Shown here in pieces: positions 1-6,777 of a stretch of 10,115 nt of DNA; position 1 is the first letter of the stretch, and every line of letters starts with the position of its first letter. The notes under the pieces are model-generated. The model saw nothing but the letters and a program-made list of their open reading frames with translations. It did not search any database and had not been told where the DNA came from. Origin of the DNA: an uncultured Planctomycetaceae bacterium (GTDB taxonomy: Bacteria > Planctomycetota > Planctomycetia > Pirellulales > UBA1268). The DNA is taken from contig CALCGM010000105.1 in NCBI GenBank assembly GCA_937900985.1, positions 1 to 10,115 of the forward strand, in the 5' to 3' direction. Made by a program: the position numbers and the translations under genes.

Positions 1-937
1 AGAAGCGGTTGTCGTCGAGGGCGGCGGGCGGCGCTGAGGCGAGCAGGCGGGTGACCTCCTCGACGTCACCGGCCGTCTGTGCCTTCTGGAGAAAATAGGC
101 AAGGGCTTCGAGGTTGCCCGGGTGCTCTGCAAAGAGGGCTCGCAGCCGGTCTTCCCGACTCTGTGCGAGCTCAGACGTGCTGCCTTTAGCGGCCGCTTCC
201 TCGTCTTCGATCGAATCTTCCAGCCCGCGGTTGGCCAGCTCCCCGCGGACTGCGGCGATGGCAAACAGCTCGCTCCCCGGATTTTCGCCGAGCCAGCGGA
301 AGTTGACCGATTCGGTGTTGGCCAGCGTCAGCCAGTCGGCCCCGAGGAGGTAGACGTAGGTCTCGGGAAGGTCGCAGCCGATCTCGATCGTGCGACGGGT
401 TTCGGCGGCCGTCTTCATCCGCTGCAGGGTGATCGCGTAGTAAAACGTCAGCCGCTGGTGGGCGTCGCAGGAGCCGGGGTTGATCGCGAGGATCCGCTCG
501 AGCGTCTGCACGGCCTCGGCCGGCTGGCTCAGCTGCCCAAACATCAGGTCGACCCGCTGCAGCAGCGCGGGAATCGTCTTGGGATCGTCGTCGGGCAGTG
601 CGTCGAGGTAATCGCCCGCAGCCGCAAAGTTGCCTTGCTCCATGGCAGCCTCTGCCGCCACGATCAGCGGATCGGCCAGCATCGGATCGAACGAGGCCCA
701 TTCCAGCGCCAGCCGCTCGGCCTCGCCCCAGTTGCGGGCCAGCCGGGCGGCCAGGCAGTTTCCTCTCAGGAACGAGGCTCTGCCCGACTGCCAGCCCTGA
801 TAGCCCAGCAGCACGACGACCGCGACCACCACGATGCCCAGCGTCAGCTTCAGCCAGGAGCGAATGGCTGGCTTGGAGCCGGAATCGGCGGCGGTCTCCG
901 TCGCCCCGCGGGATCGTCGAGAACGCGAACCGCTCAC
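1..937 (-). CDS. Membrane-anchored TPR protein (3' end outside window)
   Basis: The frame stays open from a GTG at 937 to the left edge, giving 312 residues without a stop; the C-terminus is missing. GTG is preferred because it overlaps the previous stop as GTGA and has GGGGAG 8 nt upstream. A basic, Ser/Arg-rich cytoplasmic N-terminus (1-27) leads to one hydrophobic helix (about 29-47, with GIVVVAVVVLLGYQGW), which should anchor the protein with its bulk outside the cytoplasm. Helical TPR-like repeats follow: FLRGNCLAARLARNWGEAER, MEQGNFAAAGDYLDAL, LMFGQLSQPAEAVQTLERIL and, after an acidic stretch (240-249), LRALFAEHPGNLEALAYFLQ. They resemble degenerate TPRs of planctomycete envelope proteins. 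This is the fifth gene of the coupled series, and the series may continue to the left. A role as a protein-binding scaffold is inferred from the repeats. Confidence 0.85.
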   Translation of the reverse strand, partial: MSGSRSRRSRGATETAADSGSKPAIRSWLKLTLGIVVVAVVVLLGYQGWQSGRASFLRGNCLAARLARNWGEAERLALEWASFDPMLADPLIVAAEAAMEQGNFAAAGDYLDALPDDDPKTIPALLQRVDLMFGQLSQPAEAVQTLERILAINPGSCDAHQRLTFYYAITLQRMKTAAETRRTIEIGCDLPETYVYLLGADWLTLANTESVNFRWLGENPGSELFAIAAVRGELANRGLEDSIEDEEAAAKGSTSELAQSREDRLRALFAEHPGNLEALAYFLQKAQTAGDVEEVTRLLASAPPAALDDNRF

Positions 938-1818
938 GGAGCCTGCTCCCCTGCCTCATCGGCTGCCGAGACGACCACCGTGAGGGTGCCAGCGGCATCG
1001 GCGAGGAAAATCGACTTGGCCCGCGGATCGGCCACGAGCAGCCCGCCTGCGGTCGATCGCGCGAGGCCCACTGGGCCGACCAACGGCTCGCCTGAGGCCA
1101 GCTTCGTCACCTCGCCCTCGGGGCTCACCTTCCAGAGACAGCGGGCATAGTTGTCGCTGACAAATGCGGTGCCGTCGTCGGCGACAACGACGTCGTGTGG
1201 AAACTCAAAGGCCCGCGTGGCGACCACCGGTTCAACTGAGCCGTCGGCCGCGACCTTCACCAGCGGAGCCTCACCCGAAGCAGCGATGGCCCAGAGCGTG
1301 TCGCTGCTGTCGACGAACAGGCCCCGTGGAGCGGCCAGCTGCACGACCTCCTCCGGCTGCCCACCGGCAGCGGGCAGTTTCCAGATCCGCTGGGTTTCCA
1401 GGTCCGACACATACAGCTGCCCGGCGGTGTCGATGGCGATGTCGACGGGGATGCCGATGCTGCCTCCGGTGAGCGGCGTCGGGGTGCCGTCGTCGCTGAG
1501 TCGGTAGACCTCGCGGGTGGCCGAGTCGCCCACAAACACGCTGCCGTCGGCCGCCACAGCCACCGCCCGGATCGCGTTGAGCGGGGTGCGAAACTGCTTT
1601 TCGCCGCGAGCAAAGACCACAGGCTTGCCGTCGGTGATCTTCCAGACCCCCGGGAGCATGCGGTCAGCGACATACAGCGAGCCGTCGGCGGCAGTGGCCA
1701 CCGAGAGCGGGTAGCGAAAGGCGTCGGCTTCGCCTTCTTGGCTGCGGGCCGCGTGCGGCGACAGCAGCAACGTCACAATCCCAGCCGCGAGCAGCCGCAG
1801 CGACAGTCGGTGTCTCAT
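934..1818 (-). CDS. Secreted six-bladed NHL-like beta-propeller protein
   Basis: This is a 294-residue protein. It begins with a Sec-type signal peptide (Arg-rich start, then LLAAGIVTLLLS, likely cleaved near ARS-QE at about 26). Six repeats of 28-29 residues follow at about 34-62, 79-107, 121-148, 161-189, 205-232 and 246-273. Their pattern is P-x-x-(V/I)-A-(V/I)-x-x-x-G-x-(L/V)-(Y/F)-V-x-D, then a (W/Y)K or YR strand, as in YPLSVATAADGSLYVAD and IPVDIAIDTAGQLYVSD. This matches NHL or SMP-30-like six-bladed propellers. The fourth blade is degenerate, with AIAAS where the others have V(A/S/G)D. I do not see a convincing set of SMP-30/gluconolactonase metal ligands, so a binding or structural role is more likely than lactonase activity. 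The gene overlaps the large fusion gene upstream (ATGA) and the TPR gene downstream (GTGA), so the product probably acts with those envelope proteins. Confidence 0.88.
   Translation of the reverse strand: MRHRLSLRLLAAGIVTLLLSPHAARSQEGEADAFRYPLSVATAADGSLYVADRMLPGVWKITDGKPVVFARGEKQFRTPLNAIRAVAVAADGSVFVGDSATREVYRLSDDGTPTPLTGGSIGIPVDIAIDTAGQLYVSDLETQRIWKLPAAGGQPEEVVQLAAPRGLFVDSSDTLWAIAASGEAPLVKVAADGSVEPVVATRAFEFPHDVVVADDGTAFVSDNYARCLWKVSPEGEVTKLASGEPLVGPVGLARSTAGGLLVADPRAKSIFLADAAGTLTVVVSAADEAGEQAP
946..951 (-). promoter_or_regulatory. Shine-Dalgarno site for the GTG-started TPR gene
   Basis: GGGGAG lies 8 nt before the GTG at 937 on the minus strand. It supports a GTG start that overlaps the preceding stop as GTGA. 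Confidence 0.65.
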
Positions 1819-4800
1819 TCGTGTTGGCTCCGGTCCCCATCATCCCGAGACAAGCCTACCGTCGAGCCGCGGGAATCGCGACGCAGCAGCGTCCAGAAGG
1901 CATCGTCCTGCCGCCGCGTCTGATACTCCAAAAGATAGGCCCTGTAAGCGGCACTGTCTGGAGGCGGATCGTCGGCGGCCGGCGGATAGCTCCGCATCGA
2001 CGCGTAAGGCAGCGGCTCCGAGGTGTCGCCAGCAGCCGTCGCCAGGTTGGCATCCTTGTCCCAGCCGACGCTCGCCAGCACAAAATCCCGCTCCCAGCCT
2101 GGCTGTGCGATCGGTGGGGCGGCAAACCGCAGCGTCATCTCATCACCGGCGGCCATCACCACGAGCCGGTCATCCCGCGATGCCAGCAGCTCCCGCACAT
2201 CGCCGAAGCGGGTGAAGGCCCCGTGCATCGGCGGCCACTTCGCCGCGGTGCTGACGCTGTCGTAGTCAAACCGCTCCGGGCCGGCGCCTGGCGACTGCTC
2301 GATCCGGGAGAAGCCGCGTGGATGGAGATCGGCCGAGAGCGGCCGCAGCTCGGTGATCTGCAGGTCAGCCGGCTCTTCGCCGCTGGTGAAAAACACGGCA
2401 TCCCAGGCGATCTCCATGCTGGTGGTGATGCGGACGCGGGGGTCGTCGGCCGGCACGAGGCCCGCCAGGTCGACCGCGATCGTCTTCGTCTTGCCGCCGG
2501 GGAAGCCCATCATCGGCAGCACGGTCTGCCAGCCGCCCGCCCCGTCGGGCACGGCCAGGCTCGGGGGCTCAGGCAGGCCGAGGGCCGGATCACGGCCGAG
2601 GGCCACGTTGAGGCTCACCGTGGTGGGGTAGGTCCAGCCGGTGAGGAAGAGAGTCAGCTGCGAGGGATCCTCAAGCGGACCGAGGTCGAGCTCGAGCGTG
2701 GACGGCTCGGTGAGCCCCTGGCGGAGCTTGCGGCCTGACGGGGGCAGAAAAACACCGTCCTCGGCAGCCACTAGCGGCAGCACATCCTGCCCATCACCAG
2801 TGCGGGCCGCCTGAGGCAGCCGCCGCTGGCGAACTGTGTGGAGGCGGAAGGCCGCGATGTCAGGTGGGCCGACCTTCTCATTGGAGAAGACCTCGCTGCC
2901 CGCAGGATGGTCGACGGCCAGCAGCATGACCTCATCAAAGTAGGCCGCCTCCCACAGCTCTTCGGTGATCTGCAGCCGGTATTCGCCCTCAGCCTCGGCG
3001 AGCATGCCGCGAGGGATCGAGAGGAACTCCTGCGGCCGGTCGGGCATCAGCTCGCCTTCCCGCCGCTGCAGGCCCAGGGGAGCCGCCCACAGCAGGTCGG
3101 TCACGAAGCGGTAGCCGCTGCCATCCCAGGTGTAGAGGTAGGGGCAGGAGCCGAGCAGGATCTGCTGTTCGCAGACGAGCAGGTCGGCCTGCGGCTGCAG
3201 GATGTTTTGTGGCACGCCGTTGAGCCAGAGCACCCGCACTGCGTCGGCTTCAGTGCGAGCCCCGAGGCCGAAGTGGGTGGTGCGGCGGCGGACGGAGCGG
3301 GGCTGGTAGAGGCTGCCCGCCTTCAGCTCCAGCAGGCTGCCGAGGCCGTGGCTGTTGACCCGGCCGCTGGGGGCAAAGTCGCCTCCCTTGATCTGCTGGG
3401 CTTCGAGGTCGATGGCCAGCCAGTGGTTGGCATTGCCTCCCTCGTTGTCGAGCAGGGTGGAGCGGTCGCCGGCAGCGACCAGATCGAGATCGCCGTCGCC
3501 ATCGATGTCGGCGGTGTCGATGCCCCGCAGGGCGGTCAGATCGGCAGGCAGGATGTCGGCTGCCACAAAGCCGTCGGCGGTTCCTCGCCAGAGGGTCAGC
3601 GAGTCAGACGACCAGGCGGCCAGGTCGAGCCGGCCGTCGTTGTCGAAGTCGAGAGTGATCAGGCCCTCAGCGGGCATTGCGTCGATGCGGGTGGCGGCGG
3701 TGCCGCTTGCGGCGGCGATGTCGGGGAGGAGCCAGAGGCCAGCCGGCCCCGCGGCGACCGCGTCAAAGCGGCCATCGCCGTCGGCATCGAGCACCTCAAG
3801 GCTCGAGATGGCCTGATCGAAAGACAGCGGGGAAAAGCGAAACTGGCCGTGTCGAAGGTTCTCCAGGATGCCGATGCCGCCGGCCCCTCCGAGCACAAGA
3901 TCGATGTCGACGTCGCGGTCGATGTCGATCGGCACGATCGTGGTGATCGCCAGGTCGGCTGGTGGCATCGCGTCGGCGGGCGTGGCCTCCCGGAAGCCCT
4001 CCGAGCCATGGTTGATCCAGAGATGCAGACCAGCCTCATCGGCAATCACCAGATCGATCGGGCCATCGGCATCGAGGTCGGTGGCGACGGCCGCCCGCAC
4101 GCTGCCCTCCGCGGTGGGGCTGGGCACAGGCAAGGGCACAAGCGACCGCGAAACGCCATCCTCAGCAAGCCGGTTTTCCAAGCAGATGAGGCCAGCGGTG
4201 CCGTAGGCCACCAGGTCGAGATCGGCGGCTGGGCAGCGGCGGACCGCCACAGGCTCGCCATTGGCTGTGGTGCTCGAGGCGGCCACTTCGGCCTGGCGCT
4301 TCGCCTCATCGAAGTCGAGGTCGAGGTCGACCGCCAGCAGGCCGGCGAGCCCAGCGGGCGTGGCTGCCTCCAGCGACCGCTGCCAGCCGGAGCCGTCGGC
4401 AGTGAGCACCACGAGCCCGGTCTCCTCCAGCAGGACGATGTCGGTGCGGCCATCGAGATCGATGTCTTCCAGCCGCACGGCGGTGGCGGACGGCTCAAGC
4501 GGCTGCGGGAGAAACTGCACCGGGATCGCCGCAGGCTGCTGATCGCCTGTCGCGGCTGCCTGCACCGCAGCAGAGAGCCGCTCGATCACAAACTCCAGCG
4601 GATGGGGATCGACGGCGGCCCGGTCGCCGGCCGCTTGGGGCACCAGCAGGTTGGCAAGGCCTCGGAGCGTTCCCGAGGCGGCGGCGGCGTTGCCGGCGGT
4701 GACGGCTGCCATGCCCTTGTCGAGCATCTCGCGGACGTCGGTCTTGGTGAAGGCGAGCACGGCCGGGGCGAAGGGGGCCATCGCCTGCCAGCGGCGTTCG

Positions 4801-5453
4801 ATCTCCGCTGCGAACGCAGCATCGGCCCCGAGGCCACCCTGATCCAGCCGCATCGAGGCTGCCCGCAGCCATTCGACCGCCAGCCACAGGTTGCGGGGAT
4901 CGGCCTCGCAGGCCCGCTGCAGGGCGGCCACGTCGCCGCTGTCTGCTCCGGTGGTCTCTGCCTGCAGCTGGCGCGCCTGCCAGAAGCCATACCAGGCAGC
5001 TGCGTCGTCGGGAGACAGCTCCACCAGCTGGGCAAAGGCGGCCGCGGCGGCGTCGGCATCACCGGCGAGCAAGGCGAGCTTGGCGGAAAGCCAGTGGAAG
5101 GCGGCTGACTGCCCCTCGACTGCCGCCAGCCGCTCAAGAGCCGCCACCGCAGTGGTCAGCTGCTCAGGCGTGACCGGCCCCTCGCCGATCGCGAGGATCG
5201 CCGCCACGACGAGGTTTCGCGGCGCGAACGGGTCGGCAGGGAGGGCTTCGGCGATTGCCTGCAGCCTCGGTTCGGCGCGGTCGAGGTTCTGGTTTTCCAG
5301 CTCAGCGATCGCCAGATTGGCCTCGTGCAGCAGCTCGGTGGCCTTCTCCGGCGGGAGCACCGGCTGGCGGGGCCAGAGCCACCAGGCAGCGGCGGTCACC
5401 ATCACCAGGGCGGTCGTCAGGCCCGCCCATCGCAGGGCGTTTTGAGAGGTCAT
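1815..5453 (-). CDS. Large membrane-anchored TPR-propeller-UnbV_ASPIC fusion protein with C-terminal domain of unknown function
   Basis: This is a 1212-residue protein. The frame is open to 5627, but the Arg/Ser-rich extension overlaps the upstream gene. The ATG at 5453 lies 4 nt after that gene's stop, with GTGAG 7 nt upstream, and is preferred over ATGs at 5474 and 5471. Residues 7-28 form a hydrophobic segment (signal anchor), and 35-300 are TPR-like helices. Seven calcium-loop motifs at about 330, 376, 459, 510, 556, 602 and 649 form an FG-GAP/VCBS propeller; the second loop is split by 29 extra residues. A UnbV_ASPIC domain follows (about 698-760: NSHGLGSLLELKAG, HFGLG, VRVLWLNG). The last ~445 residues begin GSCPYLYTW and contain FVTDLLW, GDVRELL, GWDKDANLATA and EPLPY. 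I recall this region behind similar domains in planctomycete and acidobacterial proteins, with no known activity. The stop overlaps the next start in ATGA. The protein is probably an envelope scaffold with a calcium-binding propeller. Confidence 0.92.
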   Translation of the reverse strand: MTSQNALRWAGLTTALVMVTAAAWWLWPRQPVLPPEKATELLHEANLAIAELENQNLDRAEPRLQAIAEALPADPFAPRNLVVAAILAIGEGPVTPEQLTTAVAALERLAAVEGQSAAFHWLSAKLALLAGDADAAAAAFAQLVELSPDDAAAWYGFWQARQLQAETTGADSGDVAALQRACEADPRNLWLAVEWLRAASMRLDQGGLGADAAFAAEIERRWQAMAPFAPAVLAFTKTDVREMLDKGMAAVTAGNAAAASGTLRGLANLLVPQAAGDRAAVDPHPLEFVIERLSAAVQAAATGDQQPAAIPVQFLPQPLEPSATAVRLEDIDLDGRTDIVLLEETGLVVLTADGSGWQRSLEAATPAGLAGLLAVDLDLDFDEAKRQAEVAASSTTANGEPVAVRRCPAADLDLVAYGTAGLICLENRLAEDGVSRSLVPLPVPSPTAEGSVRAAVATDLDADGPIDLVIADEAGLHLWINHGSEGFREATPADAMPPADLAITTIVPIDIDRDVDIDLVLGGAGGIGILENLRHGQFRFSPLSFDQAISSLEVLDADGDGRFDAVAAGPAGLWLLPDIAAASGTAATRIDAMPAEGLITLDFDNDGRLDLAAWSSDSLTLWRGTADGFVAADILPADLTALRGIDTADIDGDGDLDLVAAGDRSTLLDNEGGNANHWLAIDLEAQQIKGGDFAPSGRVNSHGLGSLLELKAGSLYQPRSVRRRTTHFGLGARTEADAVRVLWLNGVPQNILQPQADLLVCEQQILLGSCPYLYTWDGSGYRFVTDLLWAAPLGLQRREGELMPDRPQEFLSIPRGMLAEAEGEYRLQITEELWEAAYFDEVMLLAVDHPAGSEVFSNEKVGPPDIAAFRLHTVRQRRLPQAARTGDGQDVLPLVAAEDGVFLPPSGRKLRQGLTEPSTLELDLGPLEDPSQLTLFLTGWTYPTTVSLNVALGRDPALGLPEPPSLAVPDGAGGWQTVLPMMGFPGGKTKTIAVDLAGLVPADDPRVRITTSMEIAWDAVFFTSGEEPADLQITELRPLSADLHPRGFSRIEQSPGAGPERFDYDSVSTAAKWPPMHGAFTRFGDVRELLASRDDRLVVMAAGDEMTLRFAAPPIAQPGWERDFVLASVGWDKDANLATAAGDTSEPLPYASMRSYPPAADDPPPDSAAYRAYLLEYQTRRQDDAFWTLLRRDSRGSTVGLSRDDGDRSQHE
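1828..1831 (-). promoter_or_regulatory. Shine-Dalgarno site for the NHL-like propeller gene
   Basis: GGAG lies 9 nt before the ATG at 1818, inside the end of the large fusion gene. It supports this start and the coupled ATGA junction. Confidence 0.55.
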
Positions 5454-5457
5454 CGGC

Positions 5458-6777
5458 TCACTCACGGTCATCATCGGGGAGGATGGGCTCGGGCGACGTG
5501 GCCGTCGCTGCCGCGGCGATCGCCTCTCGCAGCTGCGCCGCCGCAGGCACGTCACCGGCAATCGCCTCCATCGTATCGATCGCCCGCGTCGCGTCGTCGA
5601 ACTGCCCCCGCTCGGTGAGCAGCTCAATCAGGCGGACCCGCTTATCGACGTCGAGCGGCTCTAAGCGAATGGCGGTTTCCAGCGAGGCGACGGCCGCATC
5701 TCTGCCGAGCTGCTCCTGCACGAAGGCGAGGTCGTTCCAGGCTGCGGCGTCGTCGGGCTTGCGGTCGACCGCCTGGGCAAGATCGGCTTCGGCGGCCTGC
5801 CAGTGTTCTGCCAGCAGATGGCTCGTGCCGCGAATCTTCCAGAGCCCGACTGCCTCGGGGTGCAGGGCGAGGGCGGTCGATGCCGCCTCGATCGCGGCGT
5901 TGTAGTCGCCGGCCATCATCAGCAGCTGGGCAAACTCCCCGGCGATCGTCCAGTCGTCTGGATGCGTGCTGGCAAGCCCTGCAAGCGCCGCGAGCGCCTC
6001 GCCGGCAGGTATCTGGCCCGCGGTTGCGGCCATGGCCAGGGAGCTCGCTTGCCAGTGGGGGTCGCGGCGGAGACTGCGGACAGCCTCTCGCCAGGGGTCG
6101 GGCCAGCCGGCGGTTTCGCGGGGCAGCCGGCGGGCGACGTCGGCCTGCAGGCGGGCTTCCTCCAGCCGGCCGCTGCGGGAGAGCAGCTCGGCGGCGAGCT
6201 CGCGGACACTGCGGTGCTGTGGGGCGAGGCGAGTGGCGAGGAGCGCCTCTTCAATCGCCTCCTCGAGCAGGCTGGTCTGCTCAAGGCAGCGGGCCAGCTC
6301 GTAGTGGATGCGGGCCACGCTCGGCTCGGCGGCTGCTTCGATGCGGAGGATTTTTGCGGCCTCTTCTGGCTGCCCCCGGTCGCGGAGCATCGCGGCCAGC
6401 CGCAGATTGGGCTCTGGCTGCGGACTGTTTTTGGCGGCGGTGCGGAAGAGTGGCTCAGCCGCGGCCGGGTCGCTCCCCGCCAGCAGGCAGGCCAGGAGAT
6501 AGGGCCAGCGGGGATCGGAGGCATCCAGCTCCCTCGCCTGCCGGTAGCACTGCTGGGCCTCGGGCAGCTGGTCGTGAGCGTCGAAGAGCATCGCAAGCTC
6601 ACCCCAGGCAGCGGCTGACCGCGGCGTGCGAACGACCGTCTCGCGAGCCTGCTCGACCGCGGTGGCCACCTCGCCGTAGAGCGACGCTGGCAGCGGCGGC
6701 GGGGCTGCCGGTGGGCTCCCGCAGCCAGCAGCGAGCAGCAGCGTGAAGAGCAGGCCGCGACCAGCGGAGCGTGTCAT
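5458..6777 (-). CDS. TPR lipoprotein
   Basis: This is a 439-residue protein with a short lipoprotein signal (Arg3, Arg7, then LLFTLLLAAGC), giving Cys19 as the lipidated residue. A Pro/Ala-rich linker (20-31) follows. About nine TPR-like helical pairs cover residues 55-405, for example AWGELAMLFDAHDQLPEA, LRLAAMLRDRGQPEEAAKIL, HYELARCLEQTSLLEEAIEE, FAQLLMMAGDYNAAIEAAS and AWNDLAFVQEQLGRDAA. Between the fifth and later repeats (about 224-242), WPDPWREAVRSLRRDPHW breaks the pattern; I recall similar linkers in TPR proteins that accompany CRTAC1 genes, but cannot check this. TPRs bind proteins, so a scaffold role at the membrane is inferred. The start overlaps the stop of the upstream CRTAC1-family gene and has a strong Shine-Dalgarno site. 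The next gene starts 4 nt after this stop. The acidic tail ends in DDDRE. Confidence 0.92.
   Translation of the reverse strand: MTRSAGRGLLFTLLLAAGCGSPPAAPPPLPASLYGEVATAVEQARETVVRTPRSAAAWGELAMLFDAHDQLPEAQQCYRQARELDASDPRWPYLLACLLAGSDPAAAEPLFRTAAKNSPQPEPNLRLAAMLRDRGQPEEAAKILRIEAAAEPSVARIHYELARCLEQTSLLEEAIEEALLATRLAPQHRSVRELAAELLSRSGRLEEARLQADVARRLPRETAGWPDPWREAVRSLRRDPHWQASSLAMAATAGQIPAGEALAALAGLASTHPDDWTIAGEFAQLLMMAGDYNAAIEAASTALALHPEAVGLWKIRGTSHLLAEHWQAAEADLAQAVDRKPDDAAAWNDLAFVQEQLGRDAAVASLETAIRLEPLDVDKRVRLIELLTERGQFDDATRAIDTMEAIAGDVPAAAQLREAIAAAATATSPEPILPDDDRE

Noticed and set aside
186..998. A 270-codon minus-strand frame starting with ATG at 998
   Set aside because: It is out of frame with the GTG-started TPR protein at 937, which has a Shine-Dalgarno site, a GTGA overlap, a transmembrane helix and TPR-like repeats. 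The ATG frame is Arg-rich and patternless.
122..1150. A 342-codon open frame on the plus strand
   Set aside because: It lies antisense to the TPR gene and the NHL-like propeller gene, is low in pattern and Arg/Gln/Pro-rich, and spans the junction of two convincing minus genes.
934..1818. SMP-30/gluconolactonase enzyme activity for the six-repeat propeller
   Set aside because: The repeat pattern fits the fold, but the acidic and Asn metal ligands expected for lactonases could not be placed convincingly, so only a propeller is called.
4311..4332. Tandem hexamer-like repeat (tcgagg) on the plus strand
   Set aside because: It encodes the Asp-Leu-Asp-Leu-Asp calcium loop of the propeller, so it reflects protein sequence, not a DNA repeat element.
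2838..5108. A 756-codon open frame on the plus strand opposite the large fusion gene
   Set aside because: It is a shadow of GC-rich codon usage; the complement of the Asp/Gly/Leu-rich loops reads as repeated Ile/Glu/Val. It has no domain pattern, whereas the minus frame has clear TPR, propeller and ASPIC motifs.
5454..5627. N-terminal extension of the large fusion protein to 5627
   Set aside because: It overlaps the end of the TPR lipoprotein gene by 170 bases and is Arg/Ser/Pro-rich like a wrong-frame translation. The ATG at 5453 directly precedes a proper membrane anchor.
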